A stretch of DNA of 46,840 bases, taken from the NCBI RefSeq assembly GCF_002204185.1, contig NZ_MXPU01000027.1, positions 1 to 46,840 on the forward strand, given 5' to 3'. Origin of the DNA: Rhizobium esperanzae. GTDB taxonomy: Bacteria; Pseudomonadota; Alphaproteobacteria; Rhizobiales; Rhizobiaceae. The notes beneath the pieces are model-generated. The model was not told the origin of the DNA. It was given only the letters and a program-made list of their open reading frames with translations, and did no database searches. Every line of letters begins with the position of its first letter. Position 1 is the stretch's first letter. Made by a program: the position numbers and the translations under genes. Of this stretch, positions 16,578 through 25,601 are shown piece after piece.

Positions 16578-17429
16578 ATGCACATAGTTATCTGTATCAA
16601 ACAGGTACCGGACTCCGCACAAATACGAGTGCATCCGGTGACGAACACAATCATGCGTCAGGGGGTGCCAACCATCATCAACCCCTATGATCTGTTCGCC
16701 CTTGAGGAGGCACTCCAGTTGCGCGACCGCCATGGAGGCGAGGTGACCGTGCTCACCATGGGGCCGCCCATGGCAGAGGACGCGTTGCGCAAGGCGCTCA
16801 CTTACGGCGCCGACCGCGCCGTACTCTTGACCGACCGTCATTTTGCCGGCTCCGACACTCTGGCAACCTCGTTTGCTCTTTCGCAAGCCATCGCGAAGAT
16901 CGGAGAGGCCTTCGGTACGCCCGATATCGTCTTTACGGGCAAACAGACCATCGACGGCGATACCGCCCAGGTTGGGCCTGGCATCGCCAAGCGCCTGGAC
17001 CTCCTGCAGCTCACCTACGTGGCGAAAATCGTCTCTGTCGACATCAATGGGCGCGAGATTACGGTGGAGCGCCGCTCGGAAGGGGGCACGCAGACGCTGT
17101 TGAGCAAGCTCCCTTGCCTGATTACAATGCTCGAAGGCACAAACGAAATCCGCCGCGGCTCGCTCGATGACGCGCTACGGGCCGCGCGCAGCCAGATCGT
17201 GAAGTGGAATGCGGCCGACGCTGGCATAGAGGACCTCACCAAGTGCGGCCTGCGTGGCTCGCCAACCGTCGTTAAGAGGGTCTTTGCCCCTCCTGAGCGG
17301 CCGAAAAAGGCGGAGCAGATCGATACCGCGGAAAAAACGCCGCGCGATCTCGCGGAGGAGTTGATCGCTGGGATCTTTTTGCGCCAGCCGGCGCTCGAAA
17401 GCGAACTCGCCTTTGACGGCGAAGCGTAA
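16578..17429 (+). CDS. fixA: Electron transfer flavoprotein beta-type subunit FixA
   Basis: 283-residue ETF-beta homologue that forms, with FixB, the flavoprotein of the bifurcating FixABCX complex feeding low-potential electrons to nitrogenase. Begins MHIVICIKQVPDSAQIRVHP. It then shows INPYDLFALEEALQLRD, ALTYGADRAVLLTDRHFAGS and GKQTIDGDTAQVGPGIAKRL, all typical of FixA. ATG 16578 has a GGAGGGAG run upstream. First gene of a tight operon: fixB follows after 15 bp. Complete length, no lesions. Confidence 0.97.
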   Translation: MHIVICIKQVPDSAQIRVHPVTNTIMRQGVPTIINPYDLFALEEALQLRDRHGGEVTVLTMGPPMAEDALRKALTYGADRAVLLTDRHFAGSDTLATSFALSQAIAKIGEAFGTPDIVFTGKQTIDGDTAQVGPGIAKRLDLLQLTYVAKIVSVDINGREITVERRSEGGTQTLLSKLPCLITMLEGTNEIRRGSLDDALRAARSQIVKWNAADAGIEDLTKCGLRGSPTVVKRVFAPPERPKKAEQIDTAEKTPRDLAEELIAGIFLRQPALESELAFDGEA

Positions 17430-17444
17430 AGGCAAGGAGCGACG

Positions 17445-18554
17445 ATGTTGAGCACGAATCGAGAGAGCCCTCCTCCAGCCGTTGGCCGTGCCGCCATGAA
17501 GAAAGAGCTGCCCGAACAGTTTAAGGACCATCGGCACGTTTGGGTCTTCATCGAGCTGGAGCGCGACCAAGTCCATCCCGTCTCCTTCGAGCTGCTCGGC
17601 GAAGGCCGCAAACTCGCCGACAAGCTGGGCGTCCAGCTTGCCGGCGTCGTTCTCGGACCGCCGGAAGAGGCCACGTGGTTTGCCGTCGCCGAGGCTTTTG
17701 CATATGGCGCCGACCTTGCCTACCTCATCGAGGCCCCACTGCTCGCCGACTATCGAAACGAGCCCTTCACCAAAGCATTGACGGATCTGGTTACTAACTA
17801 CAAACCGGAAATCCTTCTTTTAGGGGCAACGACGCTCGGGCGCGACCTTGCCGGTTCCGTGGCGACGACCTTGTTGACAGGGCTCACGGCGGATTGCACC
17901 GAACTTGATGTGGATGCGGACGGCTCGCTTGCGGCGACCCGGCCGACTTTCGGCGGCTCCTTGCTGTGCACGATCTACACGCTCAACTGCCGGCCGCAGA
18001 TGGCAACGGTTCGGCCGAGGGTCATGGCCATGCCGCCGCGCGGAAATAATAAGATCGGACGCGTCATTCGACACAAAGTGTCGATGATCGAGGAAGAGAT
18101 CGTCACTAAGGTCCTCGGTTTCTTGTCTGATGGTCAGTCGGAGACGGCGAATCTCGCCTATGCGGATGTCGTGGTTGCTGGAGGCCTCGGTCTCGGCGCG
18201 GTGGAGAACGTGAAGCTTATGAAGAAACTCGCGCGGACGATCGGGGCCGATTATGGCTGTTCGCGCCCCCTCGTCCAAAAGGGCTGGATGCCTGCTGATC
18301 GGCAGATCGGCCAAACTGGCAAAACTATCCGGCCGAAGCTCTACATAGCGGCCGGCATTTCCGGCGCCATCCAGCATCGCGTTGGCGTCGAGGGAGCTGA
18401 TCTTATTTTAGCCATTAACACCGATCCTAACGCGCCGATTTTTGATTTCGCTCACCTTGGCGTGGTCACCGATGCGATCCGTCTACTGCCGTCATTGACG
18501 GAACTATTCACCCATCGACTGTCGCCGCACAGTCGCGATAAGCTTGCAAACTGA
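17445..18554 (+). CDS. fixB: Electron transfer flavoprotein alpha-type subunit FixB
   Basis: 369-residue ETF-alpha homologue. N-terminal half: HVWVFIELERDQVHPVSFEL, FGADL-like AYGADLAYLIEAPL, LLLGATTLGRDLAGSVATTL. C-terminal FAD-binding domain: GLGAVENVKLMKKLARTIGA, then LYIAAGISGAIQHRVGVEGA and AINTDPNAPIFDFAHLGVV. Start ATG 17445 follows AAGGAG. An internal ATG 17496 (MKKELPEQF) is also possible. FixB pairs with FixA and docks to the FixCX quinone oxidoreductase at the inner membrane. fixC begins 9 bp after the stop. Confidence 0.97.
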   Translation: MLSTNRESPPPAVGRAAMKKELPEQFKDHRHVWVFIELERDQVHPVSFELLGEGRKLADKLGVQLAGVVLGPPEEATWFAVAEAFAYGADLAYLIEAPLLADYRNEPFTKALTDLVTNYKPEILLLGATTLGRDLAGSVATTLLTGLTADCTELDVDADGSLAATRPTFGGSLLCTIYTLNCRPQMATVRPRVMAMPPRGNNKIGRVIRHKVSMIEEEIVTKVLGFLSDGQSETANLAYADVVVAGGLGLGAVENVKLMKKLARTIGADYGCSRPLVQKGWMPADRQIGQTGKTIRPKLYIAAGISGAIQHRVGVEGADLILAINTDPNAPIFDFAHLGVVTDAIRLLPSLTELFTHRLSPHSRDKLAN

Positions 18555-18563
18555 GGGCGCCCC

Positions 18564-19871
18564 ATGACCGAGGAAAACTTCGACGCCATAGTTATCGGGG
18601 CCGGCATGGCCGGAAACGCAGCTGCTTACACGATGTCGAGCCGCGGCATGAAGGTGCTGCAATTGGAGCGCGGCGAGTATCCGGGCTCCAAGAATGTGCA
18701 GGGCGCCATCATGTACGCGGACATGCTGGAGAAAATCCTGCCGGACTTCCGGGATGATGCGCCACTGGAGCGGCACTTGGTCGAGCAGCGCTTCTGGATG
18801 ATGGACGACTCATCCCACATCGGTATGCAATACCGGTCGGACGACTTCAACGAGTCAAGACCCAATCGCTACACGGTCATTCGCGCCCAATTCGACAAAT
18901 GGTTTTCACGCAAGGTGCGCGAGGCCGGAGCTACTCTTCTATGCGAGACGACCGTGACGGAACTCGTTCGTGATCCAAAGGGCAGGGTGATTGGCGTTCG
19001 CACCGACCGCGCCGGCGACGTGATCCTTGCTGACGTGGTCGTTCTCGCAGAGGGCGTCAATGGACTGCTCGGCACGCGGGCTGGGTTGCGTGACACGCCA
19101 AAGCCGGAAACTGTCGCGCTCGCCGTCAAGGAAATGCATTTCCTGGCCGAAGAGGTGATTGACCAGCGGTTCGGCCTCAAGGCCAATGAAGGCTGCGTCA
19201 TCGAGGCAGTTGGCACGATCTCTCGCAACATGGCCGGGCTTGCCTTCCTCTACACCAACAAAGAATCGATCTCGATCGGGATTGGCTGCCTTGTCTCCGA
19301 ATTCGCGGCAACAATGGAAAGTCCTTATGACCTGCTCGAAAAATTCAAAACCCATCCCTCGGTCAAGCCGCTGATCGCAGGATCGGAAGTCAAGGAATAT
19401 GCGGCTCATCTCATTCCAGAAGGTGGTTACAAGGCAATTCCGCAGCTTTTTGGTGACGGCTGGGTCGTCGTCGGCGACGCGGCACAGCTTAATAATGCGG
19501 TGCACCGCGAGGGGTCCAACCTCGCCATGACGTCGGGGCGCATCGCCGGCGAAGCAATCGTCCAGATCAAGAACCGCAAGAAGCCGATGGACAAGGAGCA
19601 CCTCTCCCTTTACAAGTCGATGCTTGACAATTCATTCGTCATCAAAGACTTGCGGAAGTACAAGGACATGCCTGCCCTGCTGCACACCAATTCCCGCAAT
19701 TTCTTCACGACTTATCCAAAATTGCTGTCGCAGGCCGCACAGAACTTTGTGCGAGTGGACGGCACCCCGAAGATCGACAAGGAACGGGCGACCACGGCCA
19801 CCTTCATCAAGGCACGCTCGCGCTGGGGGCTGTTTGGTGATGCGGTCCGCTTGGCGCGCGCGTGGCGATAA
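18564..19871 (+). CDS. fixC: FixC, FAD-dependent ETF:quinone oxidoreductase-like subunit
   Basis: 435-residue flavoprotein. The dinucleotide-binding start DAIVIGAGMAGNAAAYTMSS is followed by LQLERGEYPGSKNVQGAIMY. A second FAD motif WVVVGDAAQLNNAVHREGSN lies near residue 310. FixC passes one branch of the bifurcated electrons to quinone and works with FixX. It sits between fixB and fixX with short gaps (9 and 12 bp), so all four genes form one transcript from the promoter at 16504. Full length and intact. Confidence 0.97.
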   Translation: MTEENFDAIVIGAGMAGNAAAYTMSSRGMKVLQLERGEYPGSKNVQGAIMYADMLEKILPDFRDDAPLERHLVEQRFWMMDDSSHIGMQYRSDDFNESRPNRYTVIRAQFDKWFSRKVREAGATLLCETTVTELVRDPKGRVIGVRTDRAGDVILADVVVLAEGVNGLLGTRAGLRDTPKPETVALAVKEMHFLAEEVIDQRFGLKANEGCVIEAVGTISRNMAGLAFLYTNKESISIGIGCLVSEFAATMESPYDLLEKFKTHPSVKPLIAGSEVKEYAAHLIPEGGYKAIPQLFGDGWVVVGDAAQLNNAVHREGSNLAMTSGRIAGEAIVQIKNRKKPMDKEHLSLYKSMLDNSFVIKDLRKYKDMPALLHTNSRNFFTTYPKLLSQAAQNFVRVDGTPKIDKERATTATFIKARSRWGLFGDAVRLARAWR

Positions 19872-19883
19872 AGGAAAGATGAG

Positions 19884-20183
19884 ATGACGGTTGCAGTGAC
19901 GAACATACGCGTAGAGGACAAGCTTTACCAAAATCGATATGTGGTCGATGCCGGACGTCCGCATATTCGGGTGCGTCCACACGAGTGGCCGAGCGTAAAT
20001 CTGTATGCCCTGACAGGTGTCTGTCCGGCCAAGTGCTACGAATTGAATGACCAGGGCCAAGTGGAGGTCATCGCCGACGGGTGCATGGAGTGCGGCACGT
20101 GCCGCGTACTCTGTGAGGCAAGTGGAGATATCGAGTGGAACTATCCGAGAGGCGGTTTCGGCGTTCTCTTCAAGTTCGGATAA
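19884..20183 (+). CDS. fixX: Ferredoxin-like protein FixX
   Basis: 99-residue ferredoxin-like partner of FixC. It shows VNLYALTGVCPAKCYELND and the cluster motif CMECGTCRVLCEASG (C-x2-C-x2-C-x3-C, with the earlier CP-containing segment). ATG 19884 follows AAAGGAAAG. It carries electrons between FixC and its acceptor at the membrane. The following 154 bp to nifA show no sigma-54 promoter. Confidence 0.96.
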   Translation: MTVAVTNIRVEDKLYQNRYVVDAGRPHIRVRPHEWPSVNLYALTGVCPAKCYELNDQGQVEVIADGCMECGTCRVLCEASGDIEWNYPRGGFGVLFKFG

Positions 20184-20337
20184 AGGTTTGCAACTCAACG
20201 ACTCAGAACCAACTTGGGTTTGCAGACAGGCGCATCGGAAACTTGCAGAGGTGCGCGTTGCGGATTGGCATTAGAAATTACTATAAATACATGCAAGCAG
20301 GGGTTATAAGAAACGTTAGACAACCCAAGGCCATATA

Positions 20338-22086
20338 ATGACCCACATGCCCGCGCGATCGGTCGATGGAGTGGAGCCCCTATCTGCGCTACCTGCTGGA
20401 CCCATGCGCCAAGCGGGCAGCGGAATCTACCAGATATCAAAGGTCCTAACTGCCCCCGCCCGGCTAGAGATCACGCTTGCCAACGTCGTGAACATCCTCT
20501 CTTCCTTTCTGCAGATTCGACAGGGAGCAATCGTTGTTCTGGACGCTGGAGGTCATCCCGAGATTGCCGCAACTGGCGACATCCCCCCATCCTCTCAATT
20601 AGCCGCTCGAGGCGTTATACCGAAGGCCGTAATCGACCATATCGTGACAACCGGTATGCCCTTTATCGTAAAGGATGTTGGCAAGTCCGAATTGTTTCAG
20701 GCTGATCCGCAACCGCCTTGGAGCAGCGGCACCGTCCCGATTTCTTTTGTTGGCGTTCCGGTAAAAGCCGATAACAAAATAATTGGCACAATATCGGTCG
20801 ATCGCGTCAGGAACGACGCCGCCCCCTTCCCCGCCGACGAGGACGTTCGCTTTCTGACCATGGTCGCCAATCTGGTCAGCCGGACGATCCGGCTTCATCG
20901 CTTCCTGAACCTGGAGAGTCGGCGACTTATCGGCGAACAAGAGAGACCGGAGAAGCCGATCAACACGCAAAGGGGCGCCCCGGGCCGACATCCACCCGTC
21001 AAAATCGACGGGATTGTCGGGGATAGCCCGGCTCTCCAGCAGGTGGTTGAAACCGTCTCGGTGGTGGCAAGGACGAATTCCACCGTGCTTCTGCGGGGCG
21101 AAAGCGGCACCGGCAAGGAATTTTTTGCTCAGGCGATCCATGAGCTTTCCCCTCGTAGAAACAAGCCGTTCGTCAAATTGAACTGCGCCGCGCTGCCTGA
21201 AGGCGTCCTGGAATCGGAGTTGTTTGGGCATGAAAAGGGCGCTTTCACCGGGGCCATCGCGCAGCGTGCCGGACGCTTCGAACTGGCAAATGGCGGAACG
21301 CTTCTGCTTGACGAGATTGGCGAGATTTCGCCCGCCTTTCAAGCCAAGCTGCTGCGCGTCCTGCAGGAAGGCGAGCTGGAGCGAGTGGGCGGGACCAAGA
21401 CGCTTGCGGTCGACGTCCGGCTCATATGCGCCACGAATAAAAACCTCGAAATGGCTGTTGCAAACGCCGAATTCAGGGCCGACCTGTATTACCGCATCAG
21501 CGTAGTTCCAATTGTCCTGCCGCCGCTTCGAGAGCGACCCGGCGATATTCCACGCCTTGCGAAAGCTCTTCTTGACCGATTCAACAAGGAGAACGAAAGC
21601 GAGCTTACGTTTTCGCCGTCGGCGATCGAGGTGATGTCGCAATGCTATTTCCCAGGCAACGTCCGGGAACTCGAAAACTGCGTGCGAAGGACTGCTACCC
21701 TTGCACGTTCAAGCTCGATCGTTTCGTCTGATTTTGCCTGCAAGAACAGTCAGTGCCTTTCGTCGCTCCTCTGGAAAGGAACCGACGGGTCGCCCAGCGG
21801 CAATACCATCGATGGGCGTGCCCGGAGCAATGTGATGCCGGCTGCATCGCCGCGCTCGAGCGGGAACGTCGGTGCGTCGGACGAGGTGTCTTCCGTCAAG
21901 GCCTGTGATCCGAACGGTTCCGGTTGTCCCGCAATGGAGTCGCGCCTCACGCAACGGGACCGGCTGATCGAGGCGATGGAAAAGGCCGGGTGGGTTCAGG
22001 CCAAGGCGGCTCGTATCCTCGGCCTTACGCCACGTCAGGTCGGCTATGCTTTACGCCAGCATCGCATCGAGGTGAAAAAGCTTTAA
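20338..22086 (+). CDS. nifA: Nif-specific transcriptional activator NifA
   Basis: 582-residue bacterial enhancer-binding protein that activates sigma-54 RNA polymerase at TGT-N10-ACA sites. Domains: GAF from about residue 30 (GIYQISKVLTAPARLEITL) to about 190; AAA+ from about 220, with Walker A GESGTGKE (254-261), the sigma-54-contacting loop GAFTGA (301-306) and Walker B LLLDEIGE; a linker; a C-terminal HTH, QAKAARILGLTPRQVGYALR. Cysteines at 436, 448, 468 and 473 follow C-X11-C-X19-C-X4-C, the hallmark of directly oxygen-sensitive rhizobial NifA. No -24/-12 element lies between fixX and nifA, so read-through from fixA (autoactivation) is likely; a low-level sigma-70 promoter may also exist. 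Confidence 0.98.
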   Translation: MTHMPARSVDGVEPLSALPAGPMRQAGSGIYQISKVLTAPARLEITLANVVNILSSFLQIRQGAIVVLDAGGHPEIAATGDIPPSSQLAARGVIPKAVIDHIVTTGMPFIVKDVGKSELFQADPQPPWSSGTVPISFVGVPVKADNKIIGTISVDRVRNDAAPFPADEDVRFLTMVANLVSRTIRLHRFLNLESRRLIGEQERPEKPINTQRGAPGRHPPVKIDGIVGDSPALQQVVETVSVVARTNSTVLLRGESGTGKEFFAQAIHELSPRRNKPFVKLNCAALPEGVLESELFGHEKGAFTGAIAQRAGRFELANGGTLLLDEIGEISPAFQAKLLRVLQEGELERVGGTKTLAVDVRLICATNKNLEMAVANAEFRADLYYRISVVPIVLPPLRERPGDIPRLAKALLDRFNKENESELTFSPSAIEVMSQCYFPGNVRELENCVRRTATLARSSSIVSSDFACKNSQCLSSLLWKGTDGSPSGNTIDGRARSNVMPAASPRSSGNVGASDEVSSVKACDPNGSGCPAMESRLTQRDRLIEAMEKAGWVQAKAARILGLTPRQVGYALRQHRIEVKKL

Positions 22087-22161
22087 GCGTCCAAGTGACT
22101 TTTGGACCTTCTCGCATTTTCAATGCCTGGTTTTATGGCTTCGGCCAACTCCTTTGTCGAC

Positions 22162-22177
22162 TGTCGAAAGCTCGACA
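22162..22177. promoter_or_regulatory. NifA upstream activator sequence of nifB
   Basis: TGT-N10-ACA (TGT 22162-22164, ACA 22175-22177), within an imperfect GTCGA-rich palindrome, about 73 bp upstream of the nifB -24 element. Confidence 0.82.
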
Positions 22178-22249
22178 AATCTGTGTCAGAACACGGTCGG
22201 AATCGAACAACAATAAGCAAATTATTGAAGCGAAATCCAATGCTTGGGA

Positions 22250-22265
22250 TGGCATGGCTTTTGCG
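22250..22265 (+). promoter_or_regulatory. -24/-12 sigma-54 promoter of nifB-fdxN-nifZ-fixU
   Basis: TGGCATGGCTTTTGCG has GG and GC ten bases apart and lies 38 bp before the nifB start at 22303. It excludes the longer in-frame start at 22102. Confidence 0.9.
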
Positions 22266-22302
22266 TTTTGAAACGCGACGTCAACTAGCAACGGAGCATT
22301 CA

Positions 22303-23781
22303 ATGTCCGCACCGATGATTTCGCTTGAGAGTGTGACCAGCACGACATCCTCGGATCAATTGCTGGTGACCGCGAAACCGAGTGGCTGCACATCCTCGTC
22401 ATGTGGCGTGTCCACTAAGCCGGCCGACATGGACCAGGCTATCTGGGCGAAGATCAAAAACCACCCCTGCTATTCAGAAGAAGCTCACCATTATTTCGCG
22501 CGCATGCATGTCGCGGTCGCACCAGCCTGCAATATCCAGTGCAACTATTGCAACCGTAAATATGACTGCGCCAACGAAAGCCGGCCTGGGGTAGTCTCGG
22601 AAAAGTTGACGCCAGACCAAGCGCGGCGCAAGGTCATTGCCGTCGCCAACGAAGTGCCGCAGCTTTCCGTGCTGGGTGTCGCCGGACCGGGCGATGCCTG
22701 TTACGACTGGAAGAAGACAAAGGAAACGTTCGAACGAGTCGCGGGCGAGATCCACGACATCAAGCTGTGCATCTCCACCAACGGGCTTGCGCTGCCGGAT
22801 CACGTCGTCGAACTTGTCGACATGAATGTCGATCATGTGACAATCACGATCAACATGGTTGACCCTGAAATCGGCGCAAAGATCTATCCCTGGATCTTTT
22901 ACCACAACCGTCGTTACACCGGCATCGAAGGCGCCAGAATCCTGCACGAGCGGCAGATGTTGGGCCTGGAGATGCTGACCGCGCGCGGCATCCTCACTAA
23001 GGTCAATTCGGTGATGATCCCTGGCGTCAACGACGAACACCTGGTCGAGGTAAACAAATGGGTCAAGGAGCGGGGGGCGTTCCTGCACAACGTCATGCCG
23101 CTTATTTCCGATCCGGCCCATGGCACCTACTACGGCTTGACGGGACAGCGCGGCCCGCGGGCGCTCGAATTGAAGGCGCTCCAGGATCGTCTCGAAGGCG
23201 GCGCAAAGCTGATGCGCCATTGTCGGCAGTGCAGGGCCGACGCCGTCGGCCTGCTTGGGGATGATCGCGGCCAGGAGTTCGCACTCGACCAGATTCCCGA
23301 AGAGATCACCTATGACGCCCATAAGCGCGAGGCCTATCGGGAAGTGGTCGCGCGCGAACGCGGCGATCACGCGACCGCCAAGAGCGAGGCAATCGAGACA
23401 GTCAAAGCAGCCGGCGACGGGTCCCTCCACGTCGCGGTCGCGACAAAGGGTGGCGGTCGCATCAACGAGCACTTCGGCCATGCGAAGGAATTCCAAGTAT
23501 ACGAAGCTACGTCGAGAGGCATCACCTACGTCGGGCATCGCAGGATTGAACAGTATTGCCTCGGAGGCATGGGCGAGGAAGCCACCCTCGACGCCATCAT
23601 AACTGCGCTGGAGGGCATTGACGTCGTGCTATGCGCCAAGATCGGGGAGTGCCCTAAGAATCGGCTCACGGAGGCCGGGGTTCGGGCAACGGATGCTTAT
23701 TGCTATGACTACATCGAGACCGCCATCGGCACCCTTTACGCCGCCAAGTTTGGCGTCGAACCACAAGCGGCGACGGCGTGA
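22303..23781 (+). CDS. nifB: FeMo-cofactor biosynthesis radical SAM protein NifB
   Basis: 492-residue enzyme that makes NifB-co, the 8Fe-9S-C core of FeMo-co. The radical SAM motif is CNIQCNYC (C-x3-C-x2-C), preceded by HHYFARMHVAVAPA and followed by VLGVAGPGDACYDWKKTKET. The C-terminal NifX/NafY-like domain begins HVAVATKGGGRINEHFGHAK and ends near residue 490. ATG 22303 is chosen because it follows an ACGGAG site and the -24/-12 promoter lies 38 bp upstream; the 67-codon extension to 22102 would run through the promoter. Head of the nifB-fdxN-nifZ-fixU unit. Confidence 0.97.
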   Translation: MSAPMISLESVTSTTSSDQLLVTAKPSGCTSSSCGVSTKPADMDQAIWAKIKNHPCYSEEAHHYFARMHVAVAPACNIQCNYCNRKYDCANESRPGVVSEKLTPDQARRKVIAVANEVPQLSVLGVAGPGDACYDWKKTKETFERVAGEIHDIKLCISTNGLALPDHVVELVDMNVDHVTITINMVDPEIGAKIYPWIFYHNRRYTGIEGARILHERQMLGLEMLTARGILTKVNSVMIPGVNDEHLVEVNKWVKERGAFLHNVMPLISDPAHGTYYGLTGQRGPRALELKALQDRLEGGAKLMRHCRQCRADAVGLLGDDRGQEFALDQIPEEITYDAHKREAYREVVARERGDHATAKSEAIETVKAAGDGSLHVAVATKGGGRINEHFGHAKEFQVYEATSRGITYVGHRRIEQYCLGGMGEEATLDAIITALEGIDVVLCAKIGECPKNRLTEAGVRATDAYCYDYIETAIGTLYAAKFGVEPQAATA

Positions 23782-23815
23782 GCGCTCTTAATCCAACATC
23801 TTCAGGAGTTTTAAA

Positions 23816-24022
23816 ATGGCCTTCAGGATCATAGCGTCCCAATGCACCCAGTGCGGTGCCTGCGAGTTCGAATGCCCCTCCGGCGCGATCAGGTTCAAAG
23901 GAGAGATCTACGTTATCGACGCGGAAAAATGCACCGAATGCAAGGGCACCTTTGAAACGCAGCAATGCGCGGAGGTTTGTCCCGTGCCGAAGACCTGCGT
24001 CGCCGCCGCACCTGCGATTTGA
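23816..24022 (+). CDS. fdxN: 2[4Fe-4S] ferredoxin FdxN
   Basis: 68-residue bacterial-type ferredoxin. The first cluster motif is CTQCGACEFECP (C-x2-C-x2-C-x3-CP). The second is CTECKGTFETQQCAEVCP, with the extended spacing seen in nif-linked ferredoxins. It supplies electrons to nitrogenase or to NifB and is required for fixation in several rhizobia. It starts 34 bp after nifB behind AGGAG, in the same operon. Confidence 0.96.
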   Translation: MAFRIIASQCTQCGACEFECPSGAIRFKGEIYVIDAEKCTECKGTFETQQCAEVCPVPKTCVAAAPAI

Positions 24023-24098
24023 CCTTCAGCATGGTCGGGGCTCCTGCGGAGAAGCCGCCTGCAATGACATCCTGCAGCTCCCAGAAGGAGGAACGCCG

Positions 24099-24416
24099 AT
24101 GGGCCTTGGACGTGAACAGGAGGTCGAAATCCACAAGCCTCCACGATTTATACCCGGCGAGCGGGTGAGGGCCAGACTTCACGTAAAGAATGACGGCACC
24201 TATGCTGGCAAAAACATCGGCGAAAATTTGGTGCGGAAGGGCGACGAAGGCTATGTGCGCGACATCGGCACCTTTCTCCAGCAGTTTTACATCTATGCCG
24301 TCGAATGGGTCGAACATGGCACTATCGTCGGCATGCGTGCGCGTGAACTGACGAGCCTAGACAACGCCGCTGCTCGCGGCGCTGCTGAAATCGCGGGGCC
24401 CCCAACGAAGGAATAG
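24099..24416 (+). CDS. nifZ: Nitrogen fixation protein NifZ
   Basis: 105-residue NifZ, an assembly factor for the P-clusters of MoFe protein. Recognisable stretches: PPRFIPGERVRARLHVKNDG, GENLVRKGDEGYVRDIGTFL, IYAVEWVEHGTIVGMRAREL. ATG 24099 follows AAGGAGGAA at a good distance; the longer open frame from 23856 overlaps fdxN and is a shadow. fixU starts 4 bp after the stop. Confidence 0.94.
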   Translation: MGLGREQEVEIHKPPRFIPGERVRARLHVKNDGTYAGKNIGENLVRKGDEGYVRDIGTFLQQFYIYAVEWVEHGTIVGMRARELTSLDNAAARGAAEIAGPPTKE

Positions 24417-24420
24417 CGAC

Positions 24421-24633
24421 ATGAAGATAATGATTCGCAGAACGAGCGCCGGCTTGTCGGCTTACGTACCAAAGAAAGATCTCGAAGAGCCGATCGTAGA
24501 CGTCGAGACTGATGACTTGTGGGGCGGCACGGTCACACTCAGGAACGGCTGGAGGCTCGTCCTGCCCAAGCTATCGCGGGATACGCCTCTGCCGATCACC
24601 GTCCAAGCAAGGAAGATTCCTGACGAGGACTGA
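24421..24633 (+). CDS. fixU: Nitrogen fixation protein FixU (NifT family)
   Basis: 70-residue NifT/FixU protein: MKIMIRRTSAGLSAYVPKKD, EEPIVDVETDDLWGGTVTLR, NGWRLVLPKLSRDTPLPITV. The family is strictly associated with nif operons; its biochemical role is not established. It follows nifZ by 4 bp and precedes the SIR2-like gene by 29 bp, so it is probably on the same transcript. Confidence 0.95.
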   Translation: MKIMIRRTSAGLSAYVPKKDLEEPIVDVETDDLWGGTVTLRNGWRLVLPKLSRDTPLPITVQARKIPDED

Positions 24634-24662
24634 TGCTGCAATGACAGACAAGAGAAACCAGC

Positions 24663-25601
24663 ATGAACACAATCTTGACCTCGGACCGTCTCCTAATCGT
24701 TCGCAACGGTGACGCGGAAAAAAGACTTAAGCTGCTTCAGGAAGCGCTCGCTGCGGATCGGATCATTCCCTATCTCGGTCCGGATCTCCTTCGGCTGCAA
24801 TCCACGGAACCACCTGTACCGGACACCCCGGAAGCCGTCTCCGCGGCACTCAACAAACGCACACTTGCTCCCTCCAGGATACGCAGCAATATGTGGTCAG
24901 TCGCGCAGTTCATTGAACAGCGACGGCATCGCCGGACGCTTCAGACCTGGATGGCAGAAATATTTGGAGCACCCGTGGCGCCGACGGCCCTCCACGACTG
25001 GCTCGCGACGTTGCCGATCTCCCTTATCGTCGACGGCTGGTACGACGGGACAATGCGTGCGGCTTTCGCGAAGACCGGTCGAACGGATGTCGTCGAGATG
25101 CAAGGCGTCACGCGTGCGAACGGCGGCGGCGACATTTGGACAAAAACTTACGATCTCTCCGGGAGAGACGTCGAACGCGTCTCAGCGCCAAAGACGGTCC
25201 TCTATGCGCCGCACGGCAGTGTTATGCCAGCCTCGAACTTTCTAGTGTCCGATTCCGATTACGTGGAAGTCCTAACCGAAATTGATATCCAGACGCCAAT
25301 TCCTGAAATGGTGAAAGAACGGCGTACAGATCGCGGTTTTCTTTTCATTGGCTGCCGCTTCAACGATCAAATGCTCCGGATCTACGCTCGACAGATCATC
25401 AAGCGCTCCCACGGCCCCCACTTTGCAGTACTTGATGCGGAAGGCCTTACCAAAAACGAGCGGCGTTTCCTTGCAGCGAGCGCAATCACGGTTGTCGACC
25501 TGCCGACCGGCGAAGCCGCGGCTCTGCTTGTCCCATTTGGCATTAAGACGGATGGTGAGGAAGGCCACACGGCTTCCGGTTCGAATTTCCGTAGCGGCTA
25601 G
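24663..25601 (+). CDS. SIR2-like domain protein linked to the nif operon
   Basis: 312-residue protein. The N-terminal part (AADRIIPYLGPDLLRL) resembles the NAD-binding opening of SIR2-like proteins (IPYLGPGxS), and later segments RGFLFIGCRFNDQMLRIYAR and HFAVLDAEGLTKNERRFLAA match the SIR2_2-type fold used in many bacterial proteins. The zinc-binding deacetylase module of true sirtuins is not evident. Similar genes occur in nif clusters of other diazotrophs, but their function is unknown. The gene lies 29 bp after fixU on the same strand and is intact, so expression under NifA is likely. ATG 24663 is given; the preceding frame contains no better start. Confidence 0.75.
   Translation: MNTILTSDRLLIVRNGDAEKRLKLLQEALAADRIIPYLGPDLLRLQSTEPPVPDTPEAVSAALNKRTLAPSRIRSNMWSVAQFIEQRRHRRTLQTWMAEIFGAPVAPTALHDWLATLPISLIVDGWYDGTMRAAFAKTGRTDVVEMQGVTRANGGGDIWTKTYDLSGRDVERVSAPKTVLYAPHGSVMPASNFLVSDSDYVEVLTEIDIQTPIPEMVKERRTDRGFLFIGCRFNDQMLRIYARQIIKRSHGPHFAVLDAEGLTKNERRFLAASAITVVDLPTGEAAALLVPFGIKTDGEEGHTASGSNFRSG

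Noticed and set aside
20184..20337. Sigma-54 promoter directly before nifA (TGGCATTAGAAATTAC)
   Set aside because: GG is not followed by GC at ten bases, and no NifA site lies nearby; read-through from fixA explains expression better.
22102..22302. 67-codon extension of NifB
   Set aside because: It crosses the NifA site and the -24/-12 promoter; ATG 22303 follows them at the right distance.
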